Shown: in pieces, positions 1 to 8,048 of the stretch
How the letters are laid out: each line of letters begins with the position of its first letter
How positions within the stretch are numbered: position 1 is the stretch's first letter
DNA from: Polyangiaceae bacterium
GTDB lineage: Bacteria; Myxococcota_A; Polyangia; Polyangiales; Polyangiaceae
NCBI GenBank assembly: GCA_029261965.1
Contig: JAJDAH010000226.1
Coordinates: 1 to 42,016, forward strand
Reading direction: 5' to 3'
DNA length: 42,016 bases
Made by a program: the position numbers and the translations under genes
Notes under the pieces: model-generated
What the model saw: only the letters and a program-made list of their open reading frames with translations
What the model was told of the DNA's origin: nothing
The model's database searches: none

Positions 1-347
1 ACCTGCTGGCGGCGAAAAAGGGACGTCGGGGAGAGCACTACATTCTCGGGGGTGAGTGCGTCACGTCGCGCGAAATGCTCGAGCGCGTGGCCAGAGCCGC
101 CGGTGGCCGTCCGCCGCGATTCACCGTGCCCGACGCCGTGATGCTCGGCATTGGGCGCGCGATGGACGCGGTGGCCGAGCTGAGCGGGCGACCCCCCCTC
201 ATCAGCACCGAGATGGCGATCCAAGCGACCTTCCGTGTGTGCGGCTCGAGCGCCAAAGCCGAGCGCGAACTCGGCTACCAGATGCGCCCTCTGGATGACT
301 CGCTTCGAGAGTCCGTCGATTGGTACAGCGCCCAGGGTCTGCTCTGA
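1..347 (+). CDS. Partial NAD-dependent epimerase/dehydratase (extended SDR), C-terminal end
   Basis: Only the last ~114 codons are present; the gene enters from the left edge (codon boundary at base 3) and stops with TGA at 345-347. The visible part starts with a segment of the form KGRRGEHYILGGE, typical of the substrate-binding half of dihydroflavonol-reductase/HpnA-like extended SDRs, and ends with the usual closing segment (ELGYQMRPLDDSLRESVDWY). The Rossmann fold and YxxxK site lie outside the window. The same C-terminal signature (GERYIL..., DLGF.PRPL..TI) is seen in the SDR at 2741-3712, so the two are probably paralogues. It converges on the DUF4105 gene with only 3 bases between stop codons. 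The substrate cannot be told from this fragment. Confidence 0.8.
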   Translation, partial: LLAAKKGRRGEHYILGGECVTSREMLERVARAAGGRPPRFTVPDAVMLGIGRAMDAVAELSGRPPLISTEMAIQATFRVCGSSAKAERELGYQMRPLDDSLRESVDWYSAQGLL

Positions 348-350
348 CGC

Positions 351-1454
351 TCAGTCAACCGGGCGCGGGTTTCCGCGGGCCACGACTGCGTGGGCGAGGC
401 CGGGCACGAGCACCAGCGCCAGCAACGGCTGGTGCAAAACGCCCACCGCGACTCCCAGAGAGACGGCCAGAAGGGCGAGCAATCTCACTCGAGCGTATTT
501 GACGCGCGCCGCTCGCGACAACCACGGCAGCGCTAGGTCGGTCGGCCAAAAGACGAGCATCGCTTCGTTCCATCGAAGCTCCGGTACGGTCGAAACGAAC
601 GCCGTCAGCCACACCACGACGGCAACGAGTCCAAGACTCGAGCCCACGACGACCAAAAGAGCCCGCTCGACCCGGGAGCGACGCGCGCCGAGCCAAACGA
701 GCCCCGCCAGCGACGCTGCGGCCGCCGCCTCGTACGGCCATTCCGCGGTGGGAGCTTGCTCGAACTTGCGGCCCGCTCGACGGTGGATGAGCTCGGGAGC
801 GACTCCGAAGCGGCTTTGCACCGCGCGCCGCAGTACCTGCGGCAGAAACATCGCATCGTACTCGGTGGGTTTTTCGTCGGCACGGCGTCCCACCAAGAGA
901 CGGCTCGCCTGACGAAACAGTTTCTGCTCGGCCAATCCGGCGCGTCCCAGGTCCCGGTAGGTCGGCCCGAGCGGCCCATCGGCTCCTTGCCGGAGGCGCC
1001 CGCCAGTTGCGTCGTCGATGATGTCTCTGACCCGCGTCGAGCAGTTGTCGTCGAAGTGGTGGTACACGTAGTAGCGATTCTCGTCCAAAGAGTCCGAGGC
1101 GAGCTTGCTCGCCACCCGACGGGCCTCGGCGTCGTCGAGCGGGAGGCGTTGACGCCAAATCGTACGGTCGGCGCGTTCGTACGCAGCGATCATCTTCTTC
1201 GGCGTCCAAACGGAAACCCAGAACCGCGACGTCCCGCGCAAGAACTCCCACCCGAGGCGCTCGGGCGGCGAGCCGAAATCCGTCGTCCCGTAGTTGTAGC
1301 AACGACTCTTGCTCGACGTTGAGTCGTAGACGACGCACACCGCGGCGTGGCCGAACCTCTCGAAGACATGCTCCCCTTGATCCATCGTGTAGAGCTCGAT
1401 GATCGGGGGCCCCGAAGATCCGAGCGCCGCTAGAACTGCGAGATGGGGCAGCAA
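351..1454 (-). CDS. DUF4105 / Lnb N-terminal-domain-like membrane protein
   Basis: 367 aa. The N-terminal half matches the DUF4105 (Lnb N-terminal periplasmic domain) pattern: a FGHAAV segment with His36 and a DDNCSTRVRD segment with Cys138, the His and Cys expected to form the active site in this family. The C-terminal ~130 residues contain about four hydrophobic membrane spans. Family knowledge: Lnb proteins of some Firmicutes move an acyl chain within lipoproteins to make the lyso-form; most bacterial DUF4105 proteins are uncharacterised, so a lipoprotein or peptidase-like role is inference. The start is uncertain: the frame opens with TTG at 1454, only three codons after an in-frame stop, with no clear ribosome-binding site and a short signal-like stretch. 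A neighbouring-frame ATG at 1467 raises the possibility of a small frameshift at the 5' end. Confidence 0.75.
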   Translation of the reverse strand: MLPHLAVLAALGSSGPPIIELYTMDQGEHVFERFGHAAVCVVYDSTSSKSRCYNYGTTDFGSPPERLGWEFLRGTSRFWVSVWTPKKMIAAYERADRTIWRQRLPLDDAEARRVASKLASDSLDENRYYVYHHFDDNCSTRVRDIIDDATGGRLRQGADGPLGPTYRDLGRAGLAEQKLFRQASRLLVGRRADEKPTEYDAMFLPQVLRRAVQSRFGVAPELIHRRAGRKFEQAPTAEWPYEAAAAASLAGLVWLGARRSRVERALLVVVGSSLGLVAVVVWLTAFVSTVPELRWNEAMLVFWPTDLALPWLSRAARVKYARVRLLALLAVSLGVAVGVLHQPLLALVLVPGLAHAVVARGNPRPVD

Positions 1455-1733
1455 GGTCCGCAGTCATCGTGGCACATTCCCCGGTGCCGTGACGGGGCGC
1501 AGCAAGTCTGGTCCTCGGCCGGGCCGCTCACTGGACCGCAGTGGTCGACAGGGGTTGCGCACGAATATTGCGGACACATGTTGGCTCTTGCCCGGGTTGG
1601 GCCCTCTCGCCCGAACCCAGCTGCCCCTCACGCGTCGGCTCCGCCGACCGACCGGAACTGCAAACGCCCCTACCCCGGGGCGTAGTCGACCGGACAGAAC
1701 CCTTCCACCCTCTCGAACAACAGGAGACAGCTC

Positions 1734-2192
1734 ATGCTAGCTAGAATCAACCACTTCGCGCCGCTCGGGTTCGGACCTCGACGTCGAGCCGGCAACTCGA
1801 TGTTCCACGTCCTCGAACAGGAAATGGATCATCTCTTTCGCAACTTCGAGGCGCGGTCCTTCGAGCCGGAAACCAACCGACTCGGTCCCGCCCTCGACAT
1901 CGAAGAAAAGGAAGACTCATTTTTCGTGCGCATCGAGGTCCCGGGTTTCGCCGAAAAGGATCTCGACGTCAGCCTCGAGCAAGACCGACTCGTCATCAGT
2001 GGCGAGCGCAAGGCGACGGCGCCCGAGGGCGAAGAGCCTCGAACCCTCGCCAAGTTCAAACGAGAGCTCAGGCTCGGCAATCTCGTGAACGCCGCTGACG
2101 CCTCCGCGACGCTCGAGCACGGGATTCTGTCCCTCGAGCTCCCGAAGGTGAAAAACCCAGAGCCGCGGCGGATCGCCATCAAAGGGAGCTGA
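1734..2192 (+). CDS. Hsp20/alpha-crystallin family small heat-shock protein
   Basis: 152 aa, normal length for a bacterial small heat-shock protein. An N-terminal arm (about 1-45) with aromatic residues leads into an alpha-crystallin domain (about 48-140) carrying the family hallmarks (DIEEKEDSFFVRIEVPGF, then KFKRELRL). The C-terminal tail has the I-x-I oligomer-locking motif (RIAI, residues ~146-149). These proteins form large oligomers that hold unfolding proteins for refolding by ATP-dependent chaperones. The ATG at 1734 is preceded by a good ribosome-binding site (AGGAG, about 1722-1726). The 279-bp upstream region holds no gene. Its position a few kb from the USP/HPF island makes co-regulation plausible, since Hsp20 is a classic member of dormancy regulons, but no canonical sigma-54 element was found upstream. 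Confidence 0.93.
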   Translation: MLARINHFAPLGFGPRRRAGNSMFHVLEQEMDHLFRNFEARSFEPETNRLGPALDIEEKEDSFFVRIEVPGFAEKDLDVSLEQDRLVISGERKATAPEGEEPRTLAKFKRELRLGNLVNAADASATLEHGILSLELPKVKNPEPRRIAIKGS

Positions 2193-2219
2193 GACGACCG
2201 CCCGATGGTAGCCGCAGAG

Positions 2220-2239
2220 CCCGAGTCACCGAGCTCGGG
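2220..2239. terminator. Possible bidirectional hairpin between hsp20 and the receiver gene
   Basis: A 6-bp perfect inverted repeat (CCCGAG at 2220-2225, CTCGGG at 2234-2239, loop 8 nt) sits between the convergent hsp20 and receiver genes and overlaps the receiver stop codon. There is no T-tract on either side, so termination is inferred from position only. Confidence 0.3.
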
Positions 2240-2648
2240 TGCGCAAGGCTCCGACGAGGCGGTGTGAAATCTCTTCGTGCAGCGCCTGCATGCCGTCCGT
2301 CTTGTTGATGAACGAGGCGGAGGGCACGCGGGCGCGAAGCCCCTCGGCGGCCTCCTCATCCACGGCAGAAAAGAAAACGATGACGACCGCCGGATTTTTC
2401 TCGAGCAACAACGCCGCGATCTGCTCTCCATCTAGCGCGGGCATCATCACGTCGAGGACGACGACGTCGGGTCGATGCTCGCGAACCAAATTGGTCACAC
2501 CGAACCCGCTCTCGCTCGTCATGGTTCGCAACCCTTTGTGCTCGAGGAATCTCGACGCGAGCCTGAGCACGTCAGCGTCGTCATCGACGAGTAGGGCGAG
2601 CGGGGCGAGCGGGGCGAGCGGGGCTTCTTTCACGGACGTTTCTCCCAT
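2226..2648 (-). CDS. Stand-alone response regulator receiver (REC) protein
   Basis: 140 aa, a single receiver domain. Visible hallmarks: the acidic pocket VDDDAD (residues 21-26), phospho-acceptor Asp66 in VVVLDVMMP, and the conserved Lys in the INKTDG segment near the C-terminus. There is no output domain, so it probably works as a phospho-relay intermediate or by protein-protein contact. It starts with ATG at 2648. The first ~20 residues are a Pro/Ala/Leu leader encoded by a 9-bp tandem repeat and precede the domain proper. It converges on hsp20 across 33 bp that include a small inverted repeat. No partner kinase is adjacent; the nearest kinases in the window are near 20.6 and 22.3 kb. Confidence 0.88.
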   Translation of the reverse strand: MGETSVKEAPLAPLAPLALLVDDDADVLRLASRFLEHKGLRTMTSESGFGVTNLVREHRPDVVVLDVMMPALDGEQIAALLLEKNPAVVIVFFSAVDEEAAEGLRARVPSASFINKTDGMQALHEEISHRLVGALRTRAR

Positions 2649-2740
2649 CCCCCACTTCGCAACGCATCAGCATACGCCCGTTTCGAAGCTCCGGCCCAAT
2701 CCGTGACGCGCCAAAACCAACGGCTCCACTGCCCGCATCG

Positions 2741-3712
2741 CTACGCAAGGCCTCGTTCGCGGAACCAAAGCACGGTGTCACGAATGGTGTCGGCCAGCGG
2801 CCGTGGCGAAAAACCTAGGTCGCGGCGAGCCTTTTGCGCATCGATCCGTTGATATCGACACAACGTGTCGAGCGACTCCGTCGTGAATAGGGGGCGTTCG
2901 CCACGCATCCTCGAAATCGCCGTCATCACCGGTGCACTCGCCCGCGCCAACCACATCGGCGAGCTGAACCGCGGCGCGACCGTGCCGCTGAACTCGGAAA
3001 CGAGATCCGCCAGACGTCGCGCGGTGGCGTATTCGCCCATGAGTATGTAACGCTCGCCGGTTTTGCCTCGCCGCTCCGCGGCCAGGGTCGCCGCCACGAC
3101 GTCGCGCGCATCGACCCACGGAAAGCCCGCCTCGACCAGGCCGGGAAGCTCGTTTTTCATGAGTCGACGAATCATCTCACCCGTCAGCGACGGGCGGTGG
3201 TCTTCGGGCCCGATGACTGCGACCGGGTTGACGACCACGGCATCGAGCCCGCGCGCCACACCAGCCAGCACGTGACGCTCCGCCATCGCCTTCGAGCTGT
3301 CGTAGGCCGCTGGTCGCGAGGTCAACGCCCGGCTTTCGTCGATGACTTCGTCGACGCGTTCCGGCTCGAGCGCGTGGATCGAGCTCATGTGAACCAACCG
3401 ACGCACCCCGGCATGGAGACACGCTCTCACGATGTTCGCCGCTCCGCCGGCATTGACTTGCTCGACGAGCCCGCCATGCGGGCCGTCGATGGAGATGAAC
3501 GCGGCCAAGTGAAAAACCGTGTCGACGCCTTCGCATGCCCTCGTCACCCGAGGGCCGTCGCGAATGTCACCGCGAGCGACCTCGACACCTGGCATGTGCC
3601 ACGCGGCGTCCCCAGAGCGGACGAAAGCGCGCACGCGATCCCCACGAGCGAGCAGCGCCGGGACGAGGTGGGTGCCAATGTGGCCCGTCGGGCCAGTGAC
3701 CAGGACGCTCAA
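2741..3712 (-). CDS. NAD(P)-dependent epimerase/dehydratase (extended SDR)
   Basis: 323 aa. The N-terminal Rossmann motif is TGPTGHIG (residues ~6-13); an Asp-containing motif (GDIRD) and FHLAA follow; the catalytic site is the Tyr-x3-Lys in YDSSK; the substrate domain has GERYILMGEY and ends in DLGFSPRPL. This is the dihydroflavonol-4-reductase / hopanoid-associated epimerase type of extended SDR. The substrate is unknown; nucleotide sugars or isoprenoid/steroid-type ketones are the usual ones. The start is a TTG at 3712 with no clear Shine-Dalgarno, 22 nt after the stop of the upstream SDR (3735-4841). The two probably form an operon, possibly with translational coupling. It is closely related in layout to the partial SDR at the left edge. 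Confidence 0.88.
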   Translation of the reverse strand: MSVLVTGPTGHIGTHLVPALLARGDRVRAFVRSGDAAWHMPGVEVARGDIRDGPRVTRACEGVDTVFHLAAFISIDGPHGGLVEQVNAGGAANIVRACLHAGVRRLVHMSSIHALEPERVDEVIDESRALTSRPAAYDSSKAMAERHVLAGVARGLDAVVVNPVAVIGPEDHRPSLTGEMIRRLMKNELPGLVEAGFPWVDARDVVAATLAAERRGKTGERYILMGEYATARRLADLVSEFSGTVAPRFSSPMWLARASAPVMTAISRMRGERPLFTTESLDTLCRYQRIDAQKARRDLGFSPRPLADTIRDTVLWFRERGLA

Positions 3713-3734
3713 CGGGGTTTTGCCGGCCGGGTGC

Positions 3735-4841
3735 TCAGGCCGCGCCAGTGCGCGCCGAGCTGGGCTCGCGGCGCGATGCCGACGCCTCGCGCGACTGGAC
3801 TCGCGAGGGAACGAGCCCTCGCCGGGCGAAGTGCTCGTAGGCCTCGTAGAATGCTTCTCTCACGTTCGTCGGCCGATAGCCGAGCTCGGTCTGCGCCTTT
3901 TGGGTGTCCGCACGGCGCCGCATCCGCAGAATGCGAATCGCCCCCGGCGTGAGCAGCTGATGCACGTTCGGAAAGAAGTTGGTCAGGACGAAACTGGCCA
4001 CTTCGCTGGTCACTGCCATCACCGAGCCGGGGATCCGCATGCGGGTCGGGGGGCGGCCGGTGACCTCGTGCAGCAGCGCCATGATTTCGTCGATCTCCTT
4101 GTATTCGGTGCTGAAGATGTACTTCTGGCCGCCTCGCCCACGATGCATGGCGAGCATGTGGCCGTCGACGATGTCCTGAGCGCGCACCCAGTCGAAGCCG
4201 CCCGGCACGTACGCGCGCAAGCGGCCGTGCGTGTGATCGATGATCGTTTGGCCCATGCGCGACGGGTTGTAGTCGTGCGGCCCAATGAGCGCGCACGACG
4301 TGGCGATGATCACGTCGAGCCCGTCAGCGAACGCTTTGAGGCACTCGTGCTCGACGAGCACTTTGGTGTGGGCGTAGGGCAGCGACTTGTCGAAGGGATA
4401 GAACGGTCGTCGCTCGTGACCGGGTTTCGACGGATCGTCGAGATCGTAACCCACCGCGCTGAACGAGCCGGTCACGACCACCCGCGCGACGTCGGCGTCC
4501 TTCGCCGCGGACAGGAGGTTCCGCGTGCCGAGCACGTTGTTCTCGAAGATGCCCCGAGCCGCTCGCGCGCCGGCGTTGACTGTGGAAATCGTCGCCGCCA
4601 CGTGGAAGATCGTTTCGCAACCCTCGACGGCCTTCTCTAGGCTCGCGGGCTCTCGCAAGTCGCCGTAGATGCGCTCGAGCTCGAGACCGTCGACACCAGT
4701 GTTGTTGTCCCCTGGGCGCAGAAGCACTCGTACGTCCCTGCCCTCGTCGAGCAGCCGGCGGACGAGATTAGCGCCGAGGTGGCCGGCGGCGCCGGTCAAC
4801 AGCACCTTTCCGTCGAAGCGTCGATGTTCGTTCACAGCCAT
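3735..4841 (-). CDS. NAD(P)-dependent epimerase/dehydratase (extended SDR)
   Basis: 368 aa. The Rossmann motif is TGAAGHLG (residues ~16-23), followed by YGDLRE and FHVAA segments; the catalytic Tyr-x3-Lys is in PYAHTK; the substrate domain has GQKYIFSTEY and ends in ELGYRPTNV. The last ~25 residues are a Ser/Arg-rich tail outside the fold. The ATG at 4841 has an upstream AGAGGG ribosome-binding site. It is divergent from the PFK-2/FBPase-2 gene with a 110-bp shared intergenic region, and is first in a likely two-gene operon with the SDR at 2741-3712. Substrate unknown. Three SDRs of the same class within 5 kb suggest tandem duplication or a short pathway. Confidence 0.88.
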   Translation of the reverse strand: MAVNEHRRFDGKVLLTGAAGHLGANLVRRLLDEGRDVRVLLRPGDNNTGVDGLELERIYGDLREPASLEKAVEGCETIFHVAATISTVNAGARAARGIFENNVLGTRNLLSAAKDADVARVVVTGSFSAVGYDLDDPSKPGHERRPFYPFDKSLPYAHTKVLVEHECLKAFADGLDVIIATSCALIGPHDYNPSRMGQTIIDHTHGRLRAYVPGGFDWVRAQDIVDGHMLAMHRGRGGQKYIFSTEYKEIDEIMALLHEVTGRPPTRMRIPGSVMAVTSEVASFVLTNFFPNVHQLLTPGAIRILRMRRRADTQKAQTELGYRPTNVREAFYEAYEHFARRGLVPSRVQSREASASRREPSSARTGAA

Positions 4842-4951
4842 GAATTACCCTCTTGAAGAGTGCCCCGAGACGACAGGCGACGGGCTATATCACGAATATC
4901 CGTGGCGGCGGAGTGGCCCTCGCGAGCGCCTCGGGCCATGGTTCGGCGCAA

Positions 4952-6211
4952 ATGCATCTGACTCAGCTCGATGCGGCCCCGCTGGCGCTGGTCATGGTCG
5001 GTCTGCCGGCACGGGGCAAGACCTACCTGGCCAGGAAAATCCAAAGATACCTTTCTTGGCTGGGGTATCGAACCCACGGATTCAACGTCGGTGACTACCG
5101 ACGACGTCGGCTCGGCGCCAAACAACCTCACGATTTTTTCGACCCCGACAACCCCGCTGGTGCGGCGCTTCGGCGCGAGGTAGCCATGGAGGCGCTCCAG
5201 GCGATGCTCGACTGGTTCGAGGAGGGCGGAAACGTCGGCATCTACGACGCCACGAATTCCACACACGCCAGGCGCCAAGCCGTCTACGAGCGGTGCCACA
5301 CGGCCGGCGTGCGCGTGATCTTCATCGAATCGATCTGCGACCGGACAGTGGTCGAGCAGAACGTTCGCGAAACCAAGCTGCGTTCACCCGACTACGCCGA
5401 CTTCGAACCGGAGCGCGCCGTAGAGGACTTCAGAAAGCGCATCGCCCACTACGAGCGCAGCTACGAGACGCTGGCCGATCCAGAAAAGAGCTACGTCAAG
5501 ATTATCGACGTGGGCCGCCAAGTCGTCATCAACCGCATCGAGGGGTACCTGCCAGCTCGACTCATTTCGTTCCTCATGAACGTTCACAACACGCGGCGGC
5601 CGATATGGCTGACGCGCCACGGGGAGGCCGAGTTCAACGTGCGGGGCACCATCGGTGGCGACTCTCCGCTGAGTCCTGCCGGCGAGCAGTATGCGCACTC
5701 GCTCGCCCAGTTTCTGAGCGAGCGCATCGCCGACGGCGAAGAAGTCACGGTTTGGACGAGCGCGCTCAGGCGCACGATTCAGACCGCAGAACAGCTACCG
5801 ACCGAAACCTCGGCTTGGCGAGCGCTCAACGAAATCGATGCCGGAATCTGCGACGGCATGACCTACGATCAGATCAAGACCCGACATCCCGTAGAGTTCG
5901 CCGCTCGGCAAAACGACAAGTTCCGATATCGCTATCCGCAGGGCGAGTCCTACGCGGATGTGATTCAACGAGTCGAACCCATCATCGTCGAGCTCGAGCG
6001 CCAGCGCCGCCCGGTCATGCTCATCGTTCACCAAGCGGTAGCGCGCGTCCTCTACGGCTATCTGATGGGGCTACCTCAGGAGGAGTGCCCGCACATCGCC
6101 ATCCCGCTGCACACGGTGGTTCAGCTCACCCCGAACGCCTACGGCTACGAAGAGCAGCTATTCCCGCTCGAACCGGATCTGGGAGCGGCACGCTCGAGCT
6201 CGTCGTCCTGA
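4952..6211 (+). CDS. Bifunctional 6-phosphofructo-2-kinase / fructose-2,6-bisphosphatase
   Basis: 419 aa from the ATG at 4952; an in-frame TTG at 4853 would add 33 residues of low-complexity sequence. The N-terminal kinase half (about 10-215) has the Walker A GLPARGKT (17-24), then FNVGDYRR and YDATNS blocks, in the same order as animal and fungal PFKFB enzymes. The C-terminal half (about 218-400) is a histidine-phosphatase domain with all expected catalytic residues: Arg222-His223 in LTRHGE, Arg274 in RRTIQTAE, Glu294 in LNEIDAG, His360 in VHQAV. Such enzymes make and destroy fructose-2,6-bisphosphate, the activator of glycolytic PFK-1 and inhibitor of FBPase-1. Both active sites look intact. 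It is convergent with the DUF2330 gene and divergent from the SDR pair. Confidence 0.93.
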   Translation: MHLTQLDAAPLALVMVGLPARGKTYLARKIQRYLSWLGYRTHGFNVGDYRRRRLGAKQPHDFFDPDNPAGAALRREVAMEALQAMLDWFEEGGNVGIYDATNSTHARRQAVYERCHTAGVRVIFIESICDRTVVEQNVRETKLRSPDYADFEPERAVEDFRKRIAHYERSYETLADPEKSYVKIIDVGRQVVINRIEGYLPARLISFLMNVHNTRRPIWLTRHGEAEFNVRGTIGGDSPLSPAGEQYAHSLAQFLSERIADGEEVTVWTSALRRTIQTAEQLPTETSAWRALNEIDAGICDGMTYDQIKTRHPVEFAARQNDKFRYRYPQGESYADVIQRVEPIIVELERQRRPVMLIVHQAVARVLYGYLMGLPQEECPHIAIPLHTVVQLTPNAYGYEEQLFPLEPDLGAARSSSSS

Positions 6212-6216
6212 CGAGC
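6198..6216. terminator. Possible bidirectional hairpin at the end of the PFK-2/FBPase-2 gene
   Basis: A 7-bp perfect inverted repeat (GCTCGTC at 6198-6204, GACGAGC at 6210-6216, 5-nt loop) spans the stop codon between two convergent genes. No T-tract follows on either strand, so the call rests on position and stem strength only. Confidence 0.3.
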
Positions 6217-6222
6217 GACCAG

Positions 6223-7899
6223 CTAGCGCCGTCGCCGGCGGCGTCCCCACCCGAAGGCCAGGAGCGCGGTCAGGGCGCCGGCAACGAGCGACCGGCTGCT
6301 GGGATTTCCCGGCACGGAGCACGCGCAACCGCCGTCTGCCCCATCTCGATACCCCTGCTCGGCGTTCGAGCGAGACAGGCCGGTATCGATCGTCTGTGCG
6401 TTGTCGCTGAGAACTCGCAACGTGCCGTCGGGCGCGAGCTCTTCGATCCGCTCCACCCACGGCATGGTGCTCGGGAACGTCGGCCAGGTGTTGGCGTCCG
6501 GCATGGCGATCTCTCGGCCGTCGGGCAGCGTCATCACGTTCAGCCCGCGGCAGAAGGTGCGACGGTCCGCCATCGCCGGCAGTCCGACGTCGGACAGGCC
6601 CGACACGGCCCGAAACTGGGGATCGACGTCCATCTCCGCCGGCGAGACGGTGGTGAACATCCGTGTGAGATAGGGATTTCTCGCGAGCAGATCCTGCGCG
6701 TGCAAGCCGGGATCGATGATCCGTTCGGACATCGCGGCAGCGAATCTCGGGCCGTCCCACTCTGAAAGATCCGCCTGCGCCTGATAGCAGCTCAGGCAGC
6801 TGTAGTAGTCGTCGGCGCTCACGCCAGCCGGTCTCGGGAGAAACTCCTCGAGCAGCGGTGCGACGAGCGCGTGCGTGAAGGAGCAGAAGCCAGGATCGCA
6901 ACTCGCCAAGCCCTGGACTTGCAGCTCGTCGACGATCAGCACGGGATCGATGGTCTCGAAGACACTCGCGTCCCAGTCCTGGCTGTAGATCCCACCGAGC
7001 CCGACGATGCTGCTCGGCCCGGCGTACTCGGTGGCGAAAGCGTGCCCGTCCGCGCCCTCGGTGTCCGCTGCGTTCGACACGACCTCGCCGTAGTTCGACG
7101 CGGAATTCGCCCAGTCGATCCGGAGCGGGTTGAGCACCATGTGTTTGTAGTTGGTCGGCACGACCCGATCGCCGCCCAAAAAGAAGGTGCGCACTCCCAT
7201 GTCCGGCGTAGCCGCCACGGCGGTCAGACGTAAGGGGATCGCCGGCTCGGAACCGAGGTACCGGAAGCTCAACGGATGGATTTCGTCGAGCCCTGTCCCA
7301 GCAGTCAACTTGACGGCCGCAAAGACGAAGCCGTCCTGCACGTAGGGAGCGAGCAGTTCGACTCCGTTCTGAGCCGTCTGATATTGGTTCGCCGTCAGCC
7401 ATTCGTCGACCTCGGTCGCCGTACCTCCTTCGAGCACGACCACGTCGAAGACACCGACCGTCTTTCGCAGCACGACTTCTGGTCCGCCCGGCTCGGACGG
7501 TGGAGAACCGCCGAACACGGCACCGTCGCCGCTGGTGTTTTCGTTCACCCCCCGGTTGCCGCAGGAGTCGATGGTCGTCGTGAAGCCGTAGGTGGGAACC
7601 GTCGAAGACAGCATGTTTTGAAACAGCTGATTCGAGCTCACCTGCACGTCGGGGATCGACGGCATGGGCACGACCCAGGCAAACCGCGCCGGATCACCCG
7701 TGTACTGAATCTGAACGTGAGCTTCGACCGAGTCGCCGTCGACCACGAAGAGGATATTCTCGCCGCTTTGGTCGACCGGCATGGCTGTCGGCCCGGTGTC
7801 GCAAAAGGTACCGCCGCACGCCTCGGCCTCTCCCGGTGCCACGAGGGCACACAGCGCCAACGGTGCAATCATCCAACGGTGCAGATTCTGATAAGTCAT
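6223..7899 (-). CDS. DUF2330 surface protein with MYXO-CTERM-like anchor
   Basis: 558 aa from the ATG at 7899, which has a GAGGG ribosome-binding site. The N-terminal signal peptide is about residues 1-28. The mature protein begins with the Cys-rich ACGGTFCD motif and the DQSGENILF stretch typical of DUF2330. The C-terminus has a GCAC cysteine motif, a ~17-residue hydrophobic span and a run of six arginines, the layout of MYXO-CTERM sorting signals that direct proteins to the outer surface of myxobacteria. The body contains several more cysteines (CDPGFC, CLSC), likely disulphide-bonded. DUF2330 has no known activity. It is divergent from the M16-LysM gene with 149 bp between starts. Surface location is inferred from the signals. 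Confidence 0.88.
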   Translation of the reverse strand: MTYQNLHRWMIAPLALCALVAPGEAEACGGTFCDTGPTAMPVDQSGENILFVVDGDSVEAHVQIQYTGDPARFAWVVPMPSIPDVQVSSNQLFQNMLSSTVPTYGFTTTIDSCGNRGVNENTSGDGAVFGGSPPSEPGGPEVVLRKTVGVFDVVVLEGGTATEVDEWLTANQYQTAQNGVELLAPYVQDGFVFAAVKLTAGTGLDEIHPLSFRYLGSEPAIPLRLTAVAATPDMGVRTFFLGGDRVVPTNYKHMVLNPLRIDWANSASNYGEVVSNAADTEGADGHAFATEYAGPSSIVGLGGIYSQDWDASVFETIDPVLIVDELQVQGLASCDPGFCSFTHALVAPLLEEFLPRPAGVSADDYYSCLSCYQAQADLSEWDGPRFAAAMSERIIDPGLHAQDLLARNPYLTRMFTTVSPAEMDVDPQFRAVSGLSDVGLPAMADRRTFCRGLNVMTLPDGREIAMPDANTWPTFPSTMPWVERIEELAPDGTLRVLSDNAQTIDTGLSRSNAEQGYRDGADGGCACSVPGNPSSRSLVAGALTALLAFGWGRRRRRR

Positions 7900-8048
7900 G
7901 ATTCCCTCGCTAGGGGCTACTCTACAGCCGCGTTGGGGCGTCCGCCAATGGACGTTTCGGCGGGCGCCTCGCCAGCCGCGGCCGACGCCGCGCGCTTCGA
8001 TCGCCCGGGTTTTGTGAGCACCGTCTCGTATCGTGCTAAGCGCGACCG

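Noticed and set aside
235-912. Long forward-strand open frames over the DUF4105 gene
   Set aside because: Arg/Thr/Ser-rich translations with no domain; shadows of the real reverse-strand gene in GC-rich DNA.
1470-1490. TGGCAC...GGTGCC upstream of hsp20 as a sigma-54 promoter
   Set aside because: The GG to GC distance is 13 nt instead of 10; other GG-N10-GC matches in the region have poor boxes.
4903-4918. Sigma-54-like element upstream of the PFK-2/FBPase-2 gene
   Set aside because: Spacing fits, but the CAC of the -24 box and most of the -12 box are missing.
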